DNA of 64,000 bases from Halosimplex carlsbadense 2-9-1 (GTDB lineage Archaea; Halobacteriota; Halobacteria; Halobacteriales; Haloarculaceae). Shown piece after piece: positions 51,145 through 59,799 of the stretch. Each line of letters begins with the position of its first letter. Position 1 is the first letter of the stretch. Both the position numbers and the translations under genes were made by a program. The notes under the pieces were generated by a model. That model ran no database searches and was not told where the DNA came from. It worked only from the letters and a program-made list of their open reading frames with translations. The stretch covers positions 60,395-124,394 of the forward strand of contig NZ_AOIU01000043.1 of assembly GCF_000337455.1 (NCBI RefSeq), written 5' to 3'.

Positions 51145-52650
51145 ATGCCAGAGACGTTGGACCCGCTCTCGGAGCGTGGTTGTAGGATGACCCACGCCTA
51201 CAAGACTGGAATCGAACTCGAGGAGACGCTGCGAGATGGAACGTGTCTTCGATCCGCGGTCTGTGAGGTCACACTCTACACAAACCATCTCAAGGACGGC
51301 TATCCGGAATGGCACCCGGCACCCGATCCGTTCCGGGGCATGCTCCTGCTGTTCATCTATCGGGAGATGACTGGCGACAGCTACCGAACGCTCGAAACGT
51401 ATTAGGAACTCGCCGAGCCGTTCGGACTGGATCATGTCCCCGACGAATCCGTGCTCTCGCGTACCTTGCGCTCTCGTTTCGACGATGGTGTCCGCGAGTA
51501 GGTGACCGTCGCCCCCCACTACGTGGTCAAAGAGATCCACGACTACGGCCCCACCATCTCTGTGGTACGCCCGAAAGCGGAGGTACTGACTCGAAGCTGG
51601 AGTCAGTCGAAGACAATGAGCAGGACGAGTCTACGGGCACTGAGTTCTCAGACGAGCAGATTCGCCTGTCGACACGCCTCGAACGGGACCACGGCTTCGA
51701 CGGATTCGACTCTGGTCGGGCGTAGAACGCCTCCTACGAGGACGTGCAATTATTCGAGTTGCAGACGTTCATTGGGATGGTCGGTTGTGGCACCGCCCAA
51801 GGGGCTGCTCGCTTCCAGTTCCGGCGTAGGGATGACTACGGTCCACACGGCAACACCCATCTGCGAGCGGTCAAACAGTTCGATCCGAAAGCGCTCATTG
51901 AGGGCTTTAATAAAGCCTGCGACCGACTGTTATCAGCAATTGGATCGGAGGCCTCGTTTCGTCGACCGGTGACTGCAGCAATCGACATCACCACCATCCA
52001 CTACTACGGCGACGTCGGGGAGGTGCCGATGGTCAGCGAAGTGCCCGGCGAGCAAGAACGGGCATTCAAGTTCGCAACGCTCTCGATTACCGGAGATAAC
52101 ATTCCGCTTGTCCTGCCGGTCGAACCCATCCGCGAGAGTTCCACCTAGGACGAGAATCCGTCGAATCAGGTCCACCGTGTCGTCCGGCGACTCGTGACGC
52201 GAGCGAAAGAGCACGTTCCGATAGAGACGGTCCTGTGTGACCGCGAGTTCGACTCGATGGACGTGTTCCAGACACTCTCGAGCTCGGGGTCAACTACCCC
52301 ATCCCGAAGCGAATCACGAGTTCTGAACGGGAAGTGATCGAATAAATAGGTAGGGAAAATAGGGATGTCGCCGTCGAATCAGCGTCTGCTCACGTCGAGA
52401 CGGGGTCGCATCCGATGCAGTTCCTGTACGTCCCTTCGACGAGTGGCGAAGGAATGGCCGCCTCTGCGACGAATCTCCGAGTCGGACCCAATGAAGCCGA
52501 AGCGTTTTGTCGGCACTACAGCCGGCGCCGGCAGATCGAGAACGAGTACAAGTCGATAAGAGCGACTTCCTCGCAAAGAACTCCTCGAAAGACCACCGTG
52601 TACCTATTTTACTTCGTGTTCGAGGTGTTGCTGTACAACATCTGGCGACT
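51145..52650 (+). pseudogene. heavily decayed DDE transposase
   Basis: Fragments in several frames line up as one transposase: TLDPLSERGCRM and HPAPDPFRGMLLLFIYREMT (from 51145, stop at 51403), FGLDHVPDESVLSRTLRSRF, TAAIDITTIHYYGDVGEVPM (around 51970, first catalytic Asp), CDREFDSMDVFQTL (near 52240), FLYVPSTSGEGMAASATNLR (near 52415), RRRQIENEYKSI with the catalytic Glu, and FYFVFEVLLYNIWRL (to ~52650). At least five stops or frameshifts separate them. C-terminal blocks resemble those of the intact transposase that follows, so both belong to the IS4-like DDE superfamily. Confidence 0.82.
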
Positions 52651-52857
52651 CACTGTTCCCACGTTTTCGGGATGTAGAGCCGCTACAAACGAAGAATCGG
52701 ATAATTCGACGGTGTCTGATAGGTTCTCGGTCGACGCCAATGCATATGCTTCGGCCTGGCCGAGAATTACTCCGTTATCCTGGGGATACACCGTTAATTT
52801 AGCCGAACGCGCGAGTGCTGCGGCTCACCAAGGGCGATCCGAAGGGAGTCTCAGACG

Positions 52858-54597
52858 TCAGTCTATCTCGCGGAGGTACCGACCAACGGCTCGGACGAAC
52901 GTCCTAACAGTCACAACCGGTGGCGATCTGATGTCACGGCCTAGTCCCGCTTTCACCAGAAAGTCGGTGAGTCGCCAGAGGTTGTACAGCAGCGCCGCGA
53001 ACGTGAAGGTGAACAGTCGAATGCGGTAGTCTTTCGAGGAGGTCTTCGGCAGGAACGCTTTCAGTGACTTGTACTGGTTTTCGATGTCCCAGCGGCGGCT
53101 GTAGCTGTTCGTGACGTGGTGGATCTCCTCAGGCTCGACGCGGTCACGATTCGTTACGAACACGGCGTAGTTGCCGTCAGCGTCATCCGCAGTCGCTGGG
53201 ACGTACAGAAACTCCGCAGTGTGATGGACTTCTCCGTCGAAAGCCAGCGGTACATCGTGCTTGACCGCAGCGTCGGCGTCTTCCTTTCTTTCGATCTGCT
53301 TGATCGTCTCGTAGTCGTCTTCGTACTTCGGCACTGGCGTCGTGTACAGCACGTCTCTGTCGTGAATCTCGGCGTAAACATCGTCGCTGTAGAACCCACG
53401 GTCGAGCAGGACTTCATCGAGATCGACGTACTGCTGGGCACGGTCCAGCAGGCGAGCTACGACATCGGCTTTCGAATCAGCCGGTGTCTCGGCGGGTTCC
53501 CACTTGGAGTGTTCTTTGACCGGTTCGATCCCGAGAATAATTGGAACCTGGTTGCCGACGATGGTGATCGTCGCGAAGGTGTAGCCGTGTTTGAGCTCGC
53601 CGTCTTTCGTGTAGCCGCTGACCATCGGTAGATAGTCCGCTTTCGGGATTTGGTTGTCCTTGTCGATCCACGGCCAGACGTGGTACGGGACGTGTGTAAA
53701 GTCGATTGCGGCAACAGTGTGGCGGTCGTCGAATGGGTTCTCGTAACGGATTGTTCGAAGGATGTTCTGGGTTGCAGTGTCGAAAGCGTCCATCAACACT
53801 GCTCGAAACTCTTCGGTGAATGCGACGACATCCTCAAGGCTGTACTCTTGGAGCGGGTTCGGGAGGTCTTGATCGGCTGGCATCGCAAACTGCTTAATCA
53901 CTCGCAGGAACGTCGAGTCGTCGCAGATATCGTTTTCGTCGAGAAACCAGCCCGCTTCGCCTTCTGAGTGGGCGCTACCCTGCGTGAGGCAGGCTGTTGA
54001 GAACAAATTCAGTATTTCTTCGTCGTCGTAGATTCTGTTGTTGGATCGATGGGAGTTGAACTCGCTGAACGCGTGCCGACGGGCCAGTTCAACCAGTTTG
54101 GTGCCCTGTTCGCGGACGTACTCACGCGATGCAGTGGCTTCGTCCCCGTCGTCAGAGTGGGCATCTCTGTCAGAGATAATCGGAACCCGTGTTTCCATGA
54201 TGATGCCTTGGTCGACGGCTTCCTGCGCGATCCCGTTGGCTGCGGCCTCCAAGATGGTCTTGGTCTGGTCGCTGAACTGTTTCCACGCGTAGGAGAGGTT
54301 CTGTTGGGTTGGCGGGTGGCCCATCCCCAGTTCTTTCAGCAGCGATGGTCGAGCGTCAAGGCGGGTCGCCACCTCACTTTGAGTGAGCCCGAATATCTGC
54401 TGGTAGAGGTAGACCCGAGCCATCGAGTCAGTGCCGAAGGTGGCTTTGTGCTGCTGTCGATTATCGGTCAGTCTGTCCATGGGAATCGAAACACGACCGA
54501 GGACACGCCACAGTTGGTCAGTAGTCTCGCAGACAGAACGAGCGTGAAGGACGATTGCTTCAGCCAGTGCGGGCCGGGAGTCAGACTCATGAGACAC
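52858..54597 (-). CDS. IS4-like DDE transposase, intact
   Basis: A 579-residue transposase. The N-terminal ~170 residues (MARVYLYQQIFGLTQSEVAT ... NLSYAWKQFS) are a DNA-binding region. Catalytic DDE: Asp in VAAIDFTHVPYH, Asp in VLLDRGFYSDDVY, Glu in SRRWDIENQYKSLKAF. The C-terminal SKDYRIRLFTFTFAALLYNL is typical of halobacterial IS4-type enzymes. The frame is uninterrupted, so it may be active. I could not find clear inverted repeats within ~250 bp on either side, so the element's ends are undefined. It directly borders the mercury-resistance genes at 54871. Confidence 0.88.
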   Translation of the reverse strand: MSHESDSRPALAEAIVLHARSVCETTDQLWRVLGRVSIPMDRLTDNRQQHKATFGTDSMARVYLYQQIFGLTQSEVATRLDARPSLLKELGMGHPPTQQNLSYAWKQFSDQTKTILEAAANGIAQEAVDQGIIMETRVPIISDRDAHSDDGDEATASREYVREQGTKLVELARRHAFSEFNSHRSNNRIYDDEEILNLFSTACLTQGSAHSEGEAGWFLDENDICDDSTFLRVIKQFAMPADQDLPNPLQEYSLEDVVAFTEEFRAVLMDAFDTATQNILRTIRYENPFDDRHTVAAIDFTHVPYHVWPWIDKDNQIPKADYLPMVSGYTKDGELKHGYTFATITIVGNQVPIILGIEPVKEHSKWEPAETPADSKADVVARLLDRAQQYVDLDEVLLDRGFYSDDVYAEIHDRDVLYTTPVPKYEDDYETIKQIERKEDADAAVKHDVPLAFDGEVHHTAEFLYVPATADDADGNYAVFVTNRDRVEPEEIHHVTNSYSRRWDIENQYKSLKAFLPKTSSKDYRIRLFTFTFAALLYNLWRLTDFLVKAGLGRDIRSPPVVTVRTFVRAVGRYLREID

Positions 54598-54870
54598 AGT
54601 TTTGCTGGTATCTCCAGCGGGCTAGATGTTCCGAAGACCAGTTGCGAAACCTGGGATGTAAGCGCGGGATATCCATCCAGACTCTGGTACTCCCGTTCAG
54701 AGACATATTCAAGCTGTACGCTGCAGACACACCTGTATCGGTCATTCAAGTACCCATCCCCTGTTACCACTTGCAGTACCAACTGCCGGGAGTGAGATCG
54801 GTGGCTAATAAATCCACCCAGCTACATGGAAACAATCCTCACGATTATTCGGCCTGTCTTGTGACCTGCA
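54598..54870. promoter_or_regulatory. upstream region of merB
   Basis: A TATA-like gctaataaatcc at ~54802-54813 lies ~60 nt before the merB start, predicting a ~35-nt leader. The rest probably contains the end of the transposon upstream of the transposase gene. No other gene is credible. Confidence 0.4.
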
Positions 54871-55479
54871 ATGGCAATTGATACCAACGTCGACGACCCC
54901 ATCGAACTCCCGGCCGACTTCGCGGACCACCTCGCAGCAGTCGGCAATCTCGAAACGACTCCCGGAACGCTGGCAGCGTACTGGGCACAGTTTGCCGACC
55001 ACCTTGCGGCGAGCGACCAGACCATCGAGGCTGCAGACATGTACACCGAAGAGCCAACGCGACACGAAGTCCACGTGGATGGCCACGTTCACTACTCCCC
55101 GTGCGTGGTGGACGCGCTCACGGCCGCAGAATTGGAGGGCCACACTCCGGTGACCGTACGGTCTGTCGATCCTGTGACGCGGACGCCGGTCACGTTCACC
55201 GTTGGCGATGAAGCGATGGATATCTCCCCAGCGGATGCCGTGATCTCGTTCGGAGTTGCGCCGTCGATTCCAGCGCTCGAATCTACTGATGAATCCATCT
55301 TCAGCTGGATGTTCCAGGCAGACGCGTCGAGTGTCAGTGCCGCGTTCTGCCAGTATATCAACGCCTTCGAATCGAGGGATACCTACGACCAGTGGCGTGC
55401 GGACACGACGGGCAAAACCGTGCTGGTACAGCCACAGACAGTGCGAGCGTTCGTCCAACAGTACGTCGATCTCGATTAG
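54871..55479 (+). CDS. merB: organomercurial lyase
   Basis: A 202-residue MerB-family enzyme that cleaves carbon-mercury bonds by protonolysis. All three catalytic residues can be seen: Cys78 and Asp81 in YSPCVVDAL, and Cys160 in AAFCQYINAF. The intervening HTPVTVRSVDPVTRTPVTFT and MDISPADAVISFGVA match the family's core strands, and VLVQPQTVRAFVQQYVD the end. The N-terminal region is shorter than in bacterial MerB. It yields Hg(II), which the merA product at 58216 would reduce. Its stop overlaps the stop of the convergent regulator gene by two bases. Confidence 0.87.
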   Translation: MAIDTNVDDPIELPADFADHLAAVGNLETTPGTLAAYWAQFADHLAASDQTIEAADMYTEEPTRHEVHVDGHVHYSPCVVDALTAAELEGHTPVTVRSVDPVTRTPVTFTVGDEAMDISPADAVISFGVAPSIPALESTDESIFSWMFQADASSVSAAFCQYINAFESRDTYDQWRADTTGKTVLVQPQTVRAFVQQYVDLD

Positions 55480-56099
55480 CTGAGTAGCGTTGACAGCAGG
55501 TTGTGTTCCGCCCGCTGGAGGTGTTCGACGACCGTGGACCCATCGATGCCGAACTCCGCCGCAATCTCCTCCGTCGAAGAGTCCCGGGGGACATCGTAAT
55601 ACCCGAGTTCATACGCGAGCTCGAGCACCTCCCGTTGTCGCTCTGTCAACGCATCCAGGGGAGTCTCCTGGTAGTGATAGTCACGGAGTCGTTTCAGTGT
55701 GATGTCGAACCCGGCGTCCTCTAGGTCGGCTATCGCCTCGCTGAGGGTGTCCTGTGTGCCAGCCTGTTCGAAGGAAAACTCGTGCTCGTCAACGTTGACC
55801 CATTCACCTCGGGGCATCTCGTCGGCGTCGACACCCTCCCGCGCTAACTGATCGGTGACATCCATCTCGAGGAGGTAGACGTATTCCGCGCCGTCGGTCG
55901 CGACTTGCTCCCACCATCGAATGGTGTCGATCTCATTGAGCCGCTGTTCATCCGGTTCTTCCGTGAGGTGGATGCGAGAAACGCCACGCGCTCCCTCACA
56001 CGAGAGAATCTCGATGTCGCGTAACCCCGCGTCCTGGAAGACGGCGAACCCGTAGTCGGCCACTGCCTCGGACGAGACGCTGAGCACGGCCTGGCGCAT
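55476..56099 (-). CDS. HTH_10 (bacterio-opsin activator type) regulator
   Basis: A 207-residue regulator from the ATG at 56097-56099. The C-terminal ~55 residues are the HTH_10 domain: LTERQREVLELAYELGYYDV, RDSSTEEIAAEFGIDGSTVV, EHLQRAEHNLL. The N-terminal ~150 residues form the usual sensor domain, with one Cys (ILSCEGARGV). Two palindromes with the shared half-site CAGTA/TACTG lie just upstream and are probably its operators. It lies on the mer cluster's minus strand, after the permease gene, and is convergent with merB, so it may regulate organomercury resistance. Confidence 0.88.
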   Translation of the reverse strand: MRQAVLSVSSEAVADYGFAVFQDAGLRDIEILSCEGARGVSRIHLTEEPDEQRLNEIDTIRWWEQVATDGAEYVYLLEMDVTDQLAREGVDADEMPRGEWVNVDEHEFSFEQAGTQDTLSEAIADLEDAGFDITLKRLRDYHYQETPLDALTERQREVLELAYELGYYDVPRDSSTEEIAAEFGIDGSTVVEHLQRAEHNLLSTLLS

Positions 56100-56104
56100 A
56101 CTGT

Positions 56105-56115
56105 CAGTATTACTG
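56105..56115. promoter_or_regulatory. operator site 1: CAGTA-T-TACTG
   Basis: An 11-bp dyad with 5-bp perfect arms, 6-16 bp upstream of the HTH_10 regulator start. It has the same half-sites as the 16-bp palindrome at 56137-56152, whose centre is ~34 bp away, about three helical turns. Confidence 0.55.
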
Positions 56116-56136
56116 GTGCAATAGAATGAACGCTGT

Positions 56137-56152
56137 GCCCAGTATACTGGGC
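56137..56152. promoter_or_regulatory. operator site 2: perfect 16-bp palindrome
   Basis: GCCCAGTATACTGGGC is perfectly self-complementary and contains CAGTA/TACTG with no spacer. The central AGTATACT could double as the TATA element of the HTH_10 gene. Chance occurrence of a perfect 16-bp palindrome here is small. Confidence 0.65.
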
Positions 56153-56185
56153 AATGTTGTGGCCGGCATGGGCAGAGTGCGATCG

Positions 56186-57382
56186 TCACTCATCGCCGTG
56201 TGTAGGCTGTACTGAACACGCATCGGTATCGGCGAGTTGAGCCGCGAACCGCTTGGCGCTCCAGACGAGCAGGATGACGGCAGCCGCAAAGAAGAGCGCC
56301 CCGAGCGGTGATGCCGGATCGATGAACGCCCAGTAGAGCGGACTCGCCGAGACGCCAAAGAACACACTTGCAACGGCGTACACTGCCGGACCACAGCAAC
56401 AGCAAGCTGTCGCGCCCGTCGTGGCGAGTCCACCGAGAACCCCTCCAGACGATGGAAGCTCCAAGCTGCGCTGCCAGACGGACGTCATCATCGATGCATT
56501 CAACCCGATGAGCCCGACCAGTGTACCGATGAGGAGGGCGGTGCCGACCGACATCGCTCCCGCGAGCGGGAGCGAAGGGAGATAGAATTCGACGGCAGGC
56601 CACACGACCAGCGGATTTGCAAAGCTCGCTGTCGTCACAAACGCACTCGTGGGGCCGTTCACGCCCTGTTCCGGATTCACGGTGAACAGCCCCGCGGAGA
56701 ACAGGAAAAACACGCCGAACATGGCTGCGACGAGACCGCCAACGCGCCCGGAGATCCCGTCAATTACGTCGCTCCGGATGAGTGGCCACACATCCCGCCA
56801 GAGAATGTATCCAGCGAGCAGGGGGACGACGACCACGAGCAGGTAGCCGAGCGGGTTCCGATATCCGCTGTTCGGCATCAGTGCCGGATAGCCGACCCAG
56901 ATTCCGAGTGCGAACCCAAGGGCACTGTACTCGGGTCGGGTTGGCCACTGCCAGACGCCGAGCAACAGGCTCCCCGTCGTGAGTAACCCAGTTATGACCA
57001 CGGCGAGTGGCGGATACCACGCGTGGAGCGACGGTGTCGTTCCGACAGGTTCGATTTGGATTTGGATGATAGCGATCGTCCCGAGTAGCGCCACTCCGAG
57101 CCCGATCAAAACGCCGCTAAGAGTCCGTGTCGGGTGATCACTCCACACCCGCTGTCCGAGAAACGCACTGCCTCCCATAACCACACCCCCACCCAGGATC
57201 AGCAATAGAAACGCCCAGTGGGGAGTACTAGCGTGGATACTGCCGCTATGGGCGGCTACCGGTTGCACGAACAGCAATGCAACGGCGAGGACTAGTCCCC
57301 GAGTCAGGAGACGGTGGCCCATCCGCCGTGCTGTACGCTGTTTATCGCTCTCCGAGCGGTCAGTCTGCTGTCGCGGAGTCAT
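56186..57382 (-). CDS. multi-TM permease with CCCCGP motif, candidate mercury transporter
   Basis: A 398-residue membrane protein with ~9 helices and an N-terminal signal-like segment (GLVLAVALLFVQPVAAHSGS); an internal ATG at 57322 is an alternative start. Near the C-terminus is GGLATTGATACCCCGPAVYA (Cys327-330), four consecutive cysteines before Gly-Pro inside a helix, followed by YWAFIDPASPLGALFF. Bacterial MerT/MerF/MerC importers pass Hg(II) along membrane Cys pairs, so this is a plausible analogue, though overall similarity to those is low. It is encoded between the CC micro-protein and the HTH_10 regulator, all on one strand. Confidence 0.8.
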   Translation of the reverse strand: MTPRQQTDRSESDKQRTARRMGHRLLTRGLVLAVALLFVQPVAAHSGSIHASTPHWAFLLLILGGGVVMGGSAFLGQRVWSDHPTRTLSGVLIGLGVALLGTIAIIQIQIEPVGTTPSLHAWYPPLAVVITGLLTTGSLLLGVWQWPTRPEYSALGFALGIWVGYPALMPNSGYRNPLGYLLVVVVPLLAGYILWRDVWPLIRSDVIDGISGRVGGLVAAMFGVFFLFSAGLFTVNPEQGVNGPTSAFVTTASFANPLVVWPAVEFYLPSLPLAGAMSVGTALLIGTLVGLIGLNASMMTSVWQRSLELPSSGGVLGGLATTGATACCCCGPAVYAVASVFFGVSASPLYWAFIDPASPLGALFFAAAVILLVWSAKRFAAQLADTDACSVQPTHGDE

Positions 57383-57505
57383 TGATAGAGGGTGATGACG
57401 GTGACATCTGTCTGGGGACCGACTCCACTCATGTGTTTCATTATGTCACATCCTTCGCGTTCACTGAATGCACCCGCCAGTCCGAGGAGCCTCCACGGCG
57501 ACCCG

Positions 57506-57742
57506 TCAACCGAGGATCCCATCGTTCACCTCCCCGATGTGGTGATAGCCAGCAGCGAGTCCCAGCGCGAGCAACCCGGCTAGACCGAGAACCACCAAAT
57601 ACGTCAGGCCCGTCGAGAGACCGATGGTGGTCGCGAGGCCACCGAGCACCACCGCCCCACCAAGCACCTCGAGGCCGAGACAGCACACGACGACGCCACC
57701 GATCCCCGCATACGGGAGCCACGAGTCAGTGTCACTGCTCAT
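57506..57742 (-). CDS. small CC membrane protein, MerF-like
   Basis: A 78-residue protein with two hydrophobic segments. The first holds vicinal Cys20-Cys21 (GIGGVVVCCLGLEVLGGAVV) and the second runs TYLVVLGLAGLLALGLAAG; a HH pair follows at 67-68. Length, topology and the Cys pair in helix 1 are like bacterial MerF (~80 residues), which imports Hg(II). The start overlaps the end of the ArsR-family gene by 11 bp, so translation is coupled. The second CC pair of MerF is missing; the two His residues may substitute. Confidence 0.72.
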   Translation of the reverse strand: MSSDTDSWLPYAGIGGVVVCCLGLEVLGGAVVLGGLATTIGLSTGLTYLVVLGLAGLLALGLAAGYHHIGEVNDGILG

Positions 57743-58097
57743 CGGTCTCAGCCTCGGTGACGATCTCGCATCCGAGGACACTCTCGATATTCTGGCGAAT
57801 ACAATCATCAGCCAGTGAGAGCATCTCGACGGCTTCCGACCGACTCACCTCATAGTACTTCTTGCGGCCGTCGCGCTCCGCGTCGACGAGCTGGCAGTTC
57901 TTGAGACACTGGAGGTGATGTGAGACTAGATTCGTCCCGAGGTCGGTACGGTCGCACAGTTCGCCCACGTTGAGTGGTTCGTCTGCCTCGACGAGTGTCT
58001 GGAAGATCCGGAGTCTAGTTGGGTCACCGAGTGCACTGAAAATGTTCGCCCGAGCCTCGTTCACGTCGTCGTTCGGCTGGAGGAGGTTGATACTCAT
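57732..58097 (-). CDS. ArsR-family metal-sensing repressor (CmtR-like)
   Basis: A 121-residue ArsR/SmtB winged helix: IFSALGDPTRLRIFQTLVEA, GELCDRTDLGTNLVSHHLQC, and a wing AERDGRKKYYEVSR. Cys64 and Cys68 form HLQCLKNCQLV, the C-x3-C pattern of the alpha-4 site of CmtR, which binds Cd(II) and Pb(II) with a third Cys near the C-terminus; Cys110 (VLGCEIV) could be that ligand. Cys48 and Cys99 are extra. It should repress its own operon and perhaps merA until Hg(II) or Cd(II) binds. A CTCA-TT-TGAG dyad lies 16 bp upstream. Confidence 0.88.
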   Translation of the reverse strand: MSINLLQPNDDVNEARANIFSALGDPTRLRIFQTLVEADEPLNVGELCDRTDLGTNLVSHHLQCLKNCQLVDAERDGRKKYYEVSRSEAVEMLSLADDCIRQNIESVLGCEIVTEAETDEQ

Positions 58098-58112
58098 TAC
58101 AATAGCAAAACT

Positions 58113-58122
58113 CTCATTTGAG
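58113..58122. promoter_or_regulatory. CTCA-TT-TGAG dyad at arsR/merA divergent promoter
   Basis: A 10-bp dyad between the start of the ArsR gene (58097) and a minus-strand TATA-like actatac (58123-58129). The position between TATA and start is where archaeal repressors typically bind. The merA promoter is at the other end, with TATA-like gttttaaag (58158-58166). Confidence 0.5.
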
Positions 58123-58215
58123 TATAGTCCTTTCGGAGGACTAGTGACCGAGATCAGGTTTTAAAGACGTGTAGAGCAGAATCTTCAAGACCCAAACGAT
58201 ACAACGAGTATTAGA

Positions 58216-59673
58216 ATGTCTGACCCAATTAAGTACGATCTGGTGATTCTCGGCGGTGGTGCTGCATCGTTCGCCGCAATCACCGAAGCGAGTCGCCGGG
58301 GCCTGTCGACAGCGATGGTGAATACGGGCCTGCCACTCGGTGGCACCTGCGTGAACGTCGGCTGTGTGCCCAGCAAGCATCTGCTCGCGGTGGGCGAGAA
58401 GGCAGCCACACCGCAGGAGAATCCGTTCGAGGCAGTCCAGTACAGCGATGGCGAACCCACCATCGATTGGGCGGCCGCCCTGGACGGCACCGACGAACTC
58501 GTCGAGCGATTCCGGCAAGAGAACTACGTCGATGTCGCCGAATACTTCGAGACCGACATCTACGAGGGCTACGGCGAACTGGTCGACGACACGACCATCG
58601 AGGTCGTCGACGGCGTGGACGAGGGCGCGCGTATCACTGGGGAGAGGGCACTCGTCGCGACTGGAAGTTCACCCTGGGCACCACCCATCGATGGCCTCGA
58701 CGAAGTCGACTATTACACGAGCGAGACCATCCTCAAGGAGCGCGACCTCCCAGAGAGCATCGTGATGCTCGGTGGCGGCTACATCGCTCTTGAGTGGGGG
58801 CAAATCCTCCACCGCGTCGGCGTCGACGTGACCATCCTCCAGCGCTCCGAGCGCGTGCTCTCGGGGATGGAAGGGCAACTCGGTCGCGAGATGCAATGTG
58901 CCTTCCAGGAGGAGGGCATCGAGGTTATCACCGGAAACGGCTTCCAACGCGTGCGCGCACCAGCGACCGACGGTGGTAGCGAAACAATACAGTCGGGCGT
59001 GGCCGTCGAAACACTCGTCGACGGCACCGAGCGCTCAGTCACCGGCGACGCACTATTCGTCGCGACCGGTGTTCAGCCAAACAGCGACGGAATCGGCCTG
59101 GAAACCGTGGGGGTCGAAACGAACGACGATGGGACGATCCACGTTGACGAGCACTTCCAGACGACCAATCCCGACGTGTACGCCGCCGGCGACGTGATCG
59201 GCGACCCCGAACTGGAGACCGTCGCCGCCAAGGAGGGTAACCACGCCATCAAGAACGCCTTCGGCGACGAGGGCGTCAGCATCGACTACGATTCGGTCCC
59301 CGCAGTCGTCTTCACCGACCCCGAGGTCGCCGCCGTCGGCACAACTGAACTGGAGTATATGGACGAGCACGGCACCTGTTCGTGTCGGACCGTCGAGATG
59401 GAGGACGTCCCACGGGCGAAGGCGGTCAAGAATACCGATGGCCTCGTTCAGGTTGTCAAACACCACGAGACCGACGAGATCGTCGGTGTCCACATGGTCG
59501 GGCCCCGGGCCGCCGACATGATCATGGAAGCCACGCTGGCGGTGAAGTTCGGCCTCACCGTCGACGATATCATCGACACCATCCACCCGTTCCCGACGTT
59601 CAGCGAGGCGTTCAAACACGCCTGCCAGGCGTTCCGGCGGGACACATCCACAATGAGCTGCTGCGTCCAGTAA
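58216..59673 (+). CDS. merA: mercuric reductase
   Basis: A 485-residue NAD(P)H- and FAD-dependent enzyme that reduces Hg(II) to volatile Hg(0). FAD site VILGGGAASFAAI; redox pair Cys45-Cys50 in GGTCVNVGCVPSKHLL; NAD(P) site VMLGGGYIALEWG; GVYAAGDVIG-type segment VYAAGDVIGDPELETVAAKE. The C-terminal vicinal pair Cys482-Cys483 (TSTMSCCVQ) is the Hg(II)-binding site that separates MerA from other disulfide reductases. It lacks the N-terminal heavy-metal-binding domain of many bacterial MerA proteins. It is divergent from the ArsR operon and followed by a second flavoprotein. Confidence 0.94.
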   Translation: MSDPIKYDLVILGGGAASFAAITEASRRGLSTAMVNTGLPLGGTCVNVGCVPSKHLLAVGEKAATPQENPFEAVQYSDGEPTIDWAAALDGTDELVERFRQENYVDVAEYFETDIYEGYGELVDDTTIEVVDGVDEGARITGERALVATGSSPWAPPIDGLDEVDYYTSETILKERDLPESIVMLGGGYIALEWGQILHRVGVDVTILQRSERVLSGMEGQLGREMQCAFQEEGIEVITGNGFQRVRAPATDGGSETIQSGVAVETLVDGTERSVTGDALFVATGVQPNSDGIGLETVGVETNDDGTIHVDEHFQTTNPDVYAAGDVIGDPELETVAAKEGNHAIKNAFGDEGVSIDYDSVPAVVFTDPEVAAVGTTELEYMDEHGTCSCRTVEMEDVPRAKAVKNTDGLVQVVKHHETDEIVGVHMVGPRAADMIMEATLAVKFGLTVDDIIDTIHPFPTFSEAFKHACQAFRRDTSTMSCCVQ

Positions 59674-59697
59674 CCCCCCACCAGCATTATCCGAATT

Positions 59698-59799
59698 ATG
59701 ACCGTATCCGAGAATACAGTGATTCCTGTTCAGTGCATCACCCGAGAAGCGACGGCAGGCGACGATACAATCCAGATCGGGGGCCAAGACAATGAGTAA
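59698..59799 (+). CDS. possible 33-aa coupling peptide
   Basis: ATG 59698 opens a 33-codon frame (MTVSENTVIPVQCITREATA, ending GQDNE) that stops at TAA 59797-59799, overlapping the ATG of the next gene at 59792. It has one Cys. It may be a genuine micro-protein or an upstream ORF that couples translation of the following flavoprotein to merA. Weak support. Confidence 0.35.
   Translation: MTVSENTVIPVQCITREATAGDDTIQIGGQDNE

Noticed and set aside
52800..54870. Terminal inverted repeats for the intact IS4-like transposase
   Set aside because: I compared about 250 bp on each side by eye and found no convincing matching ends.
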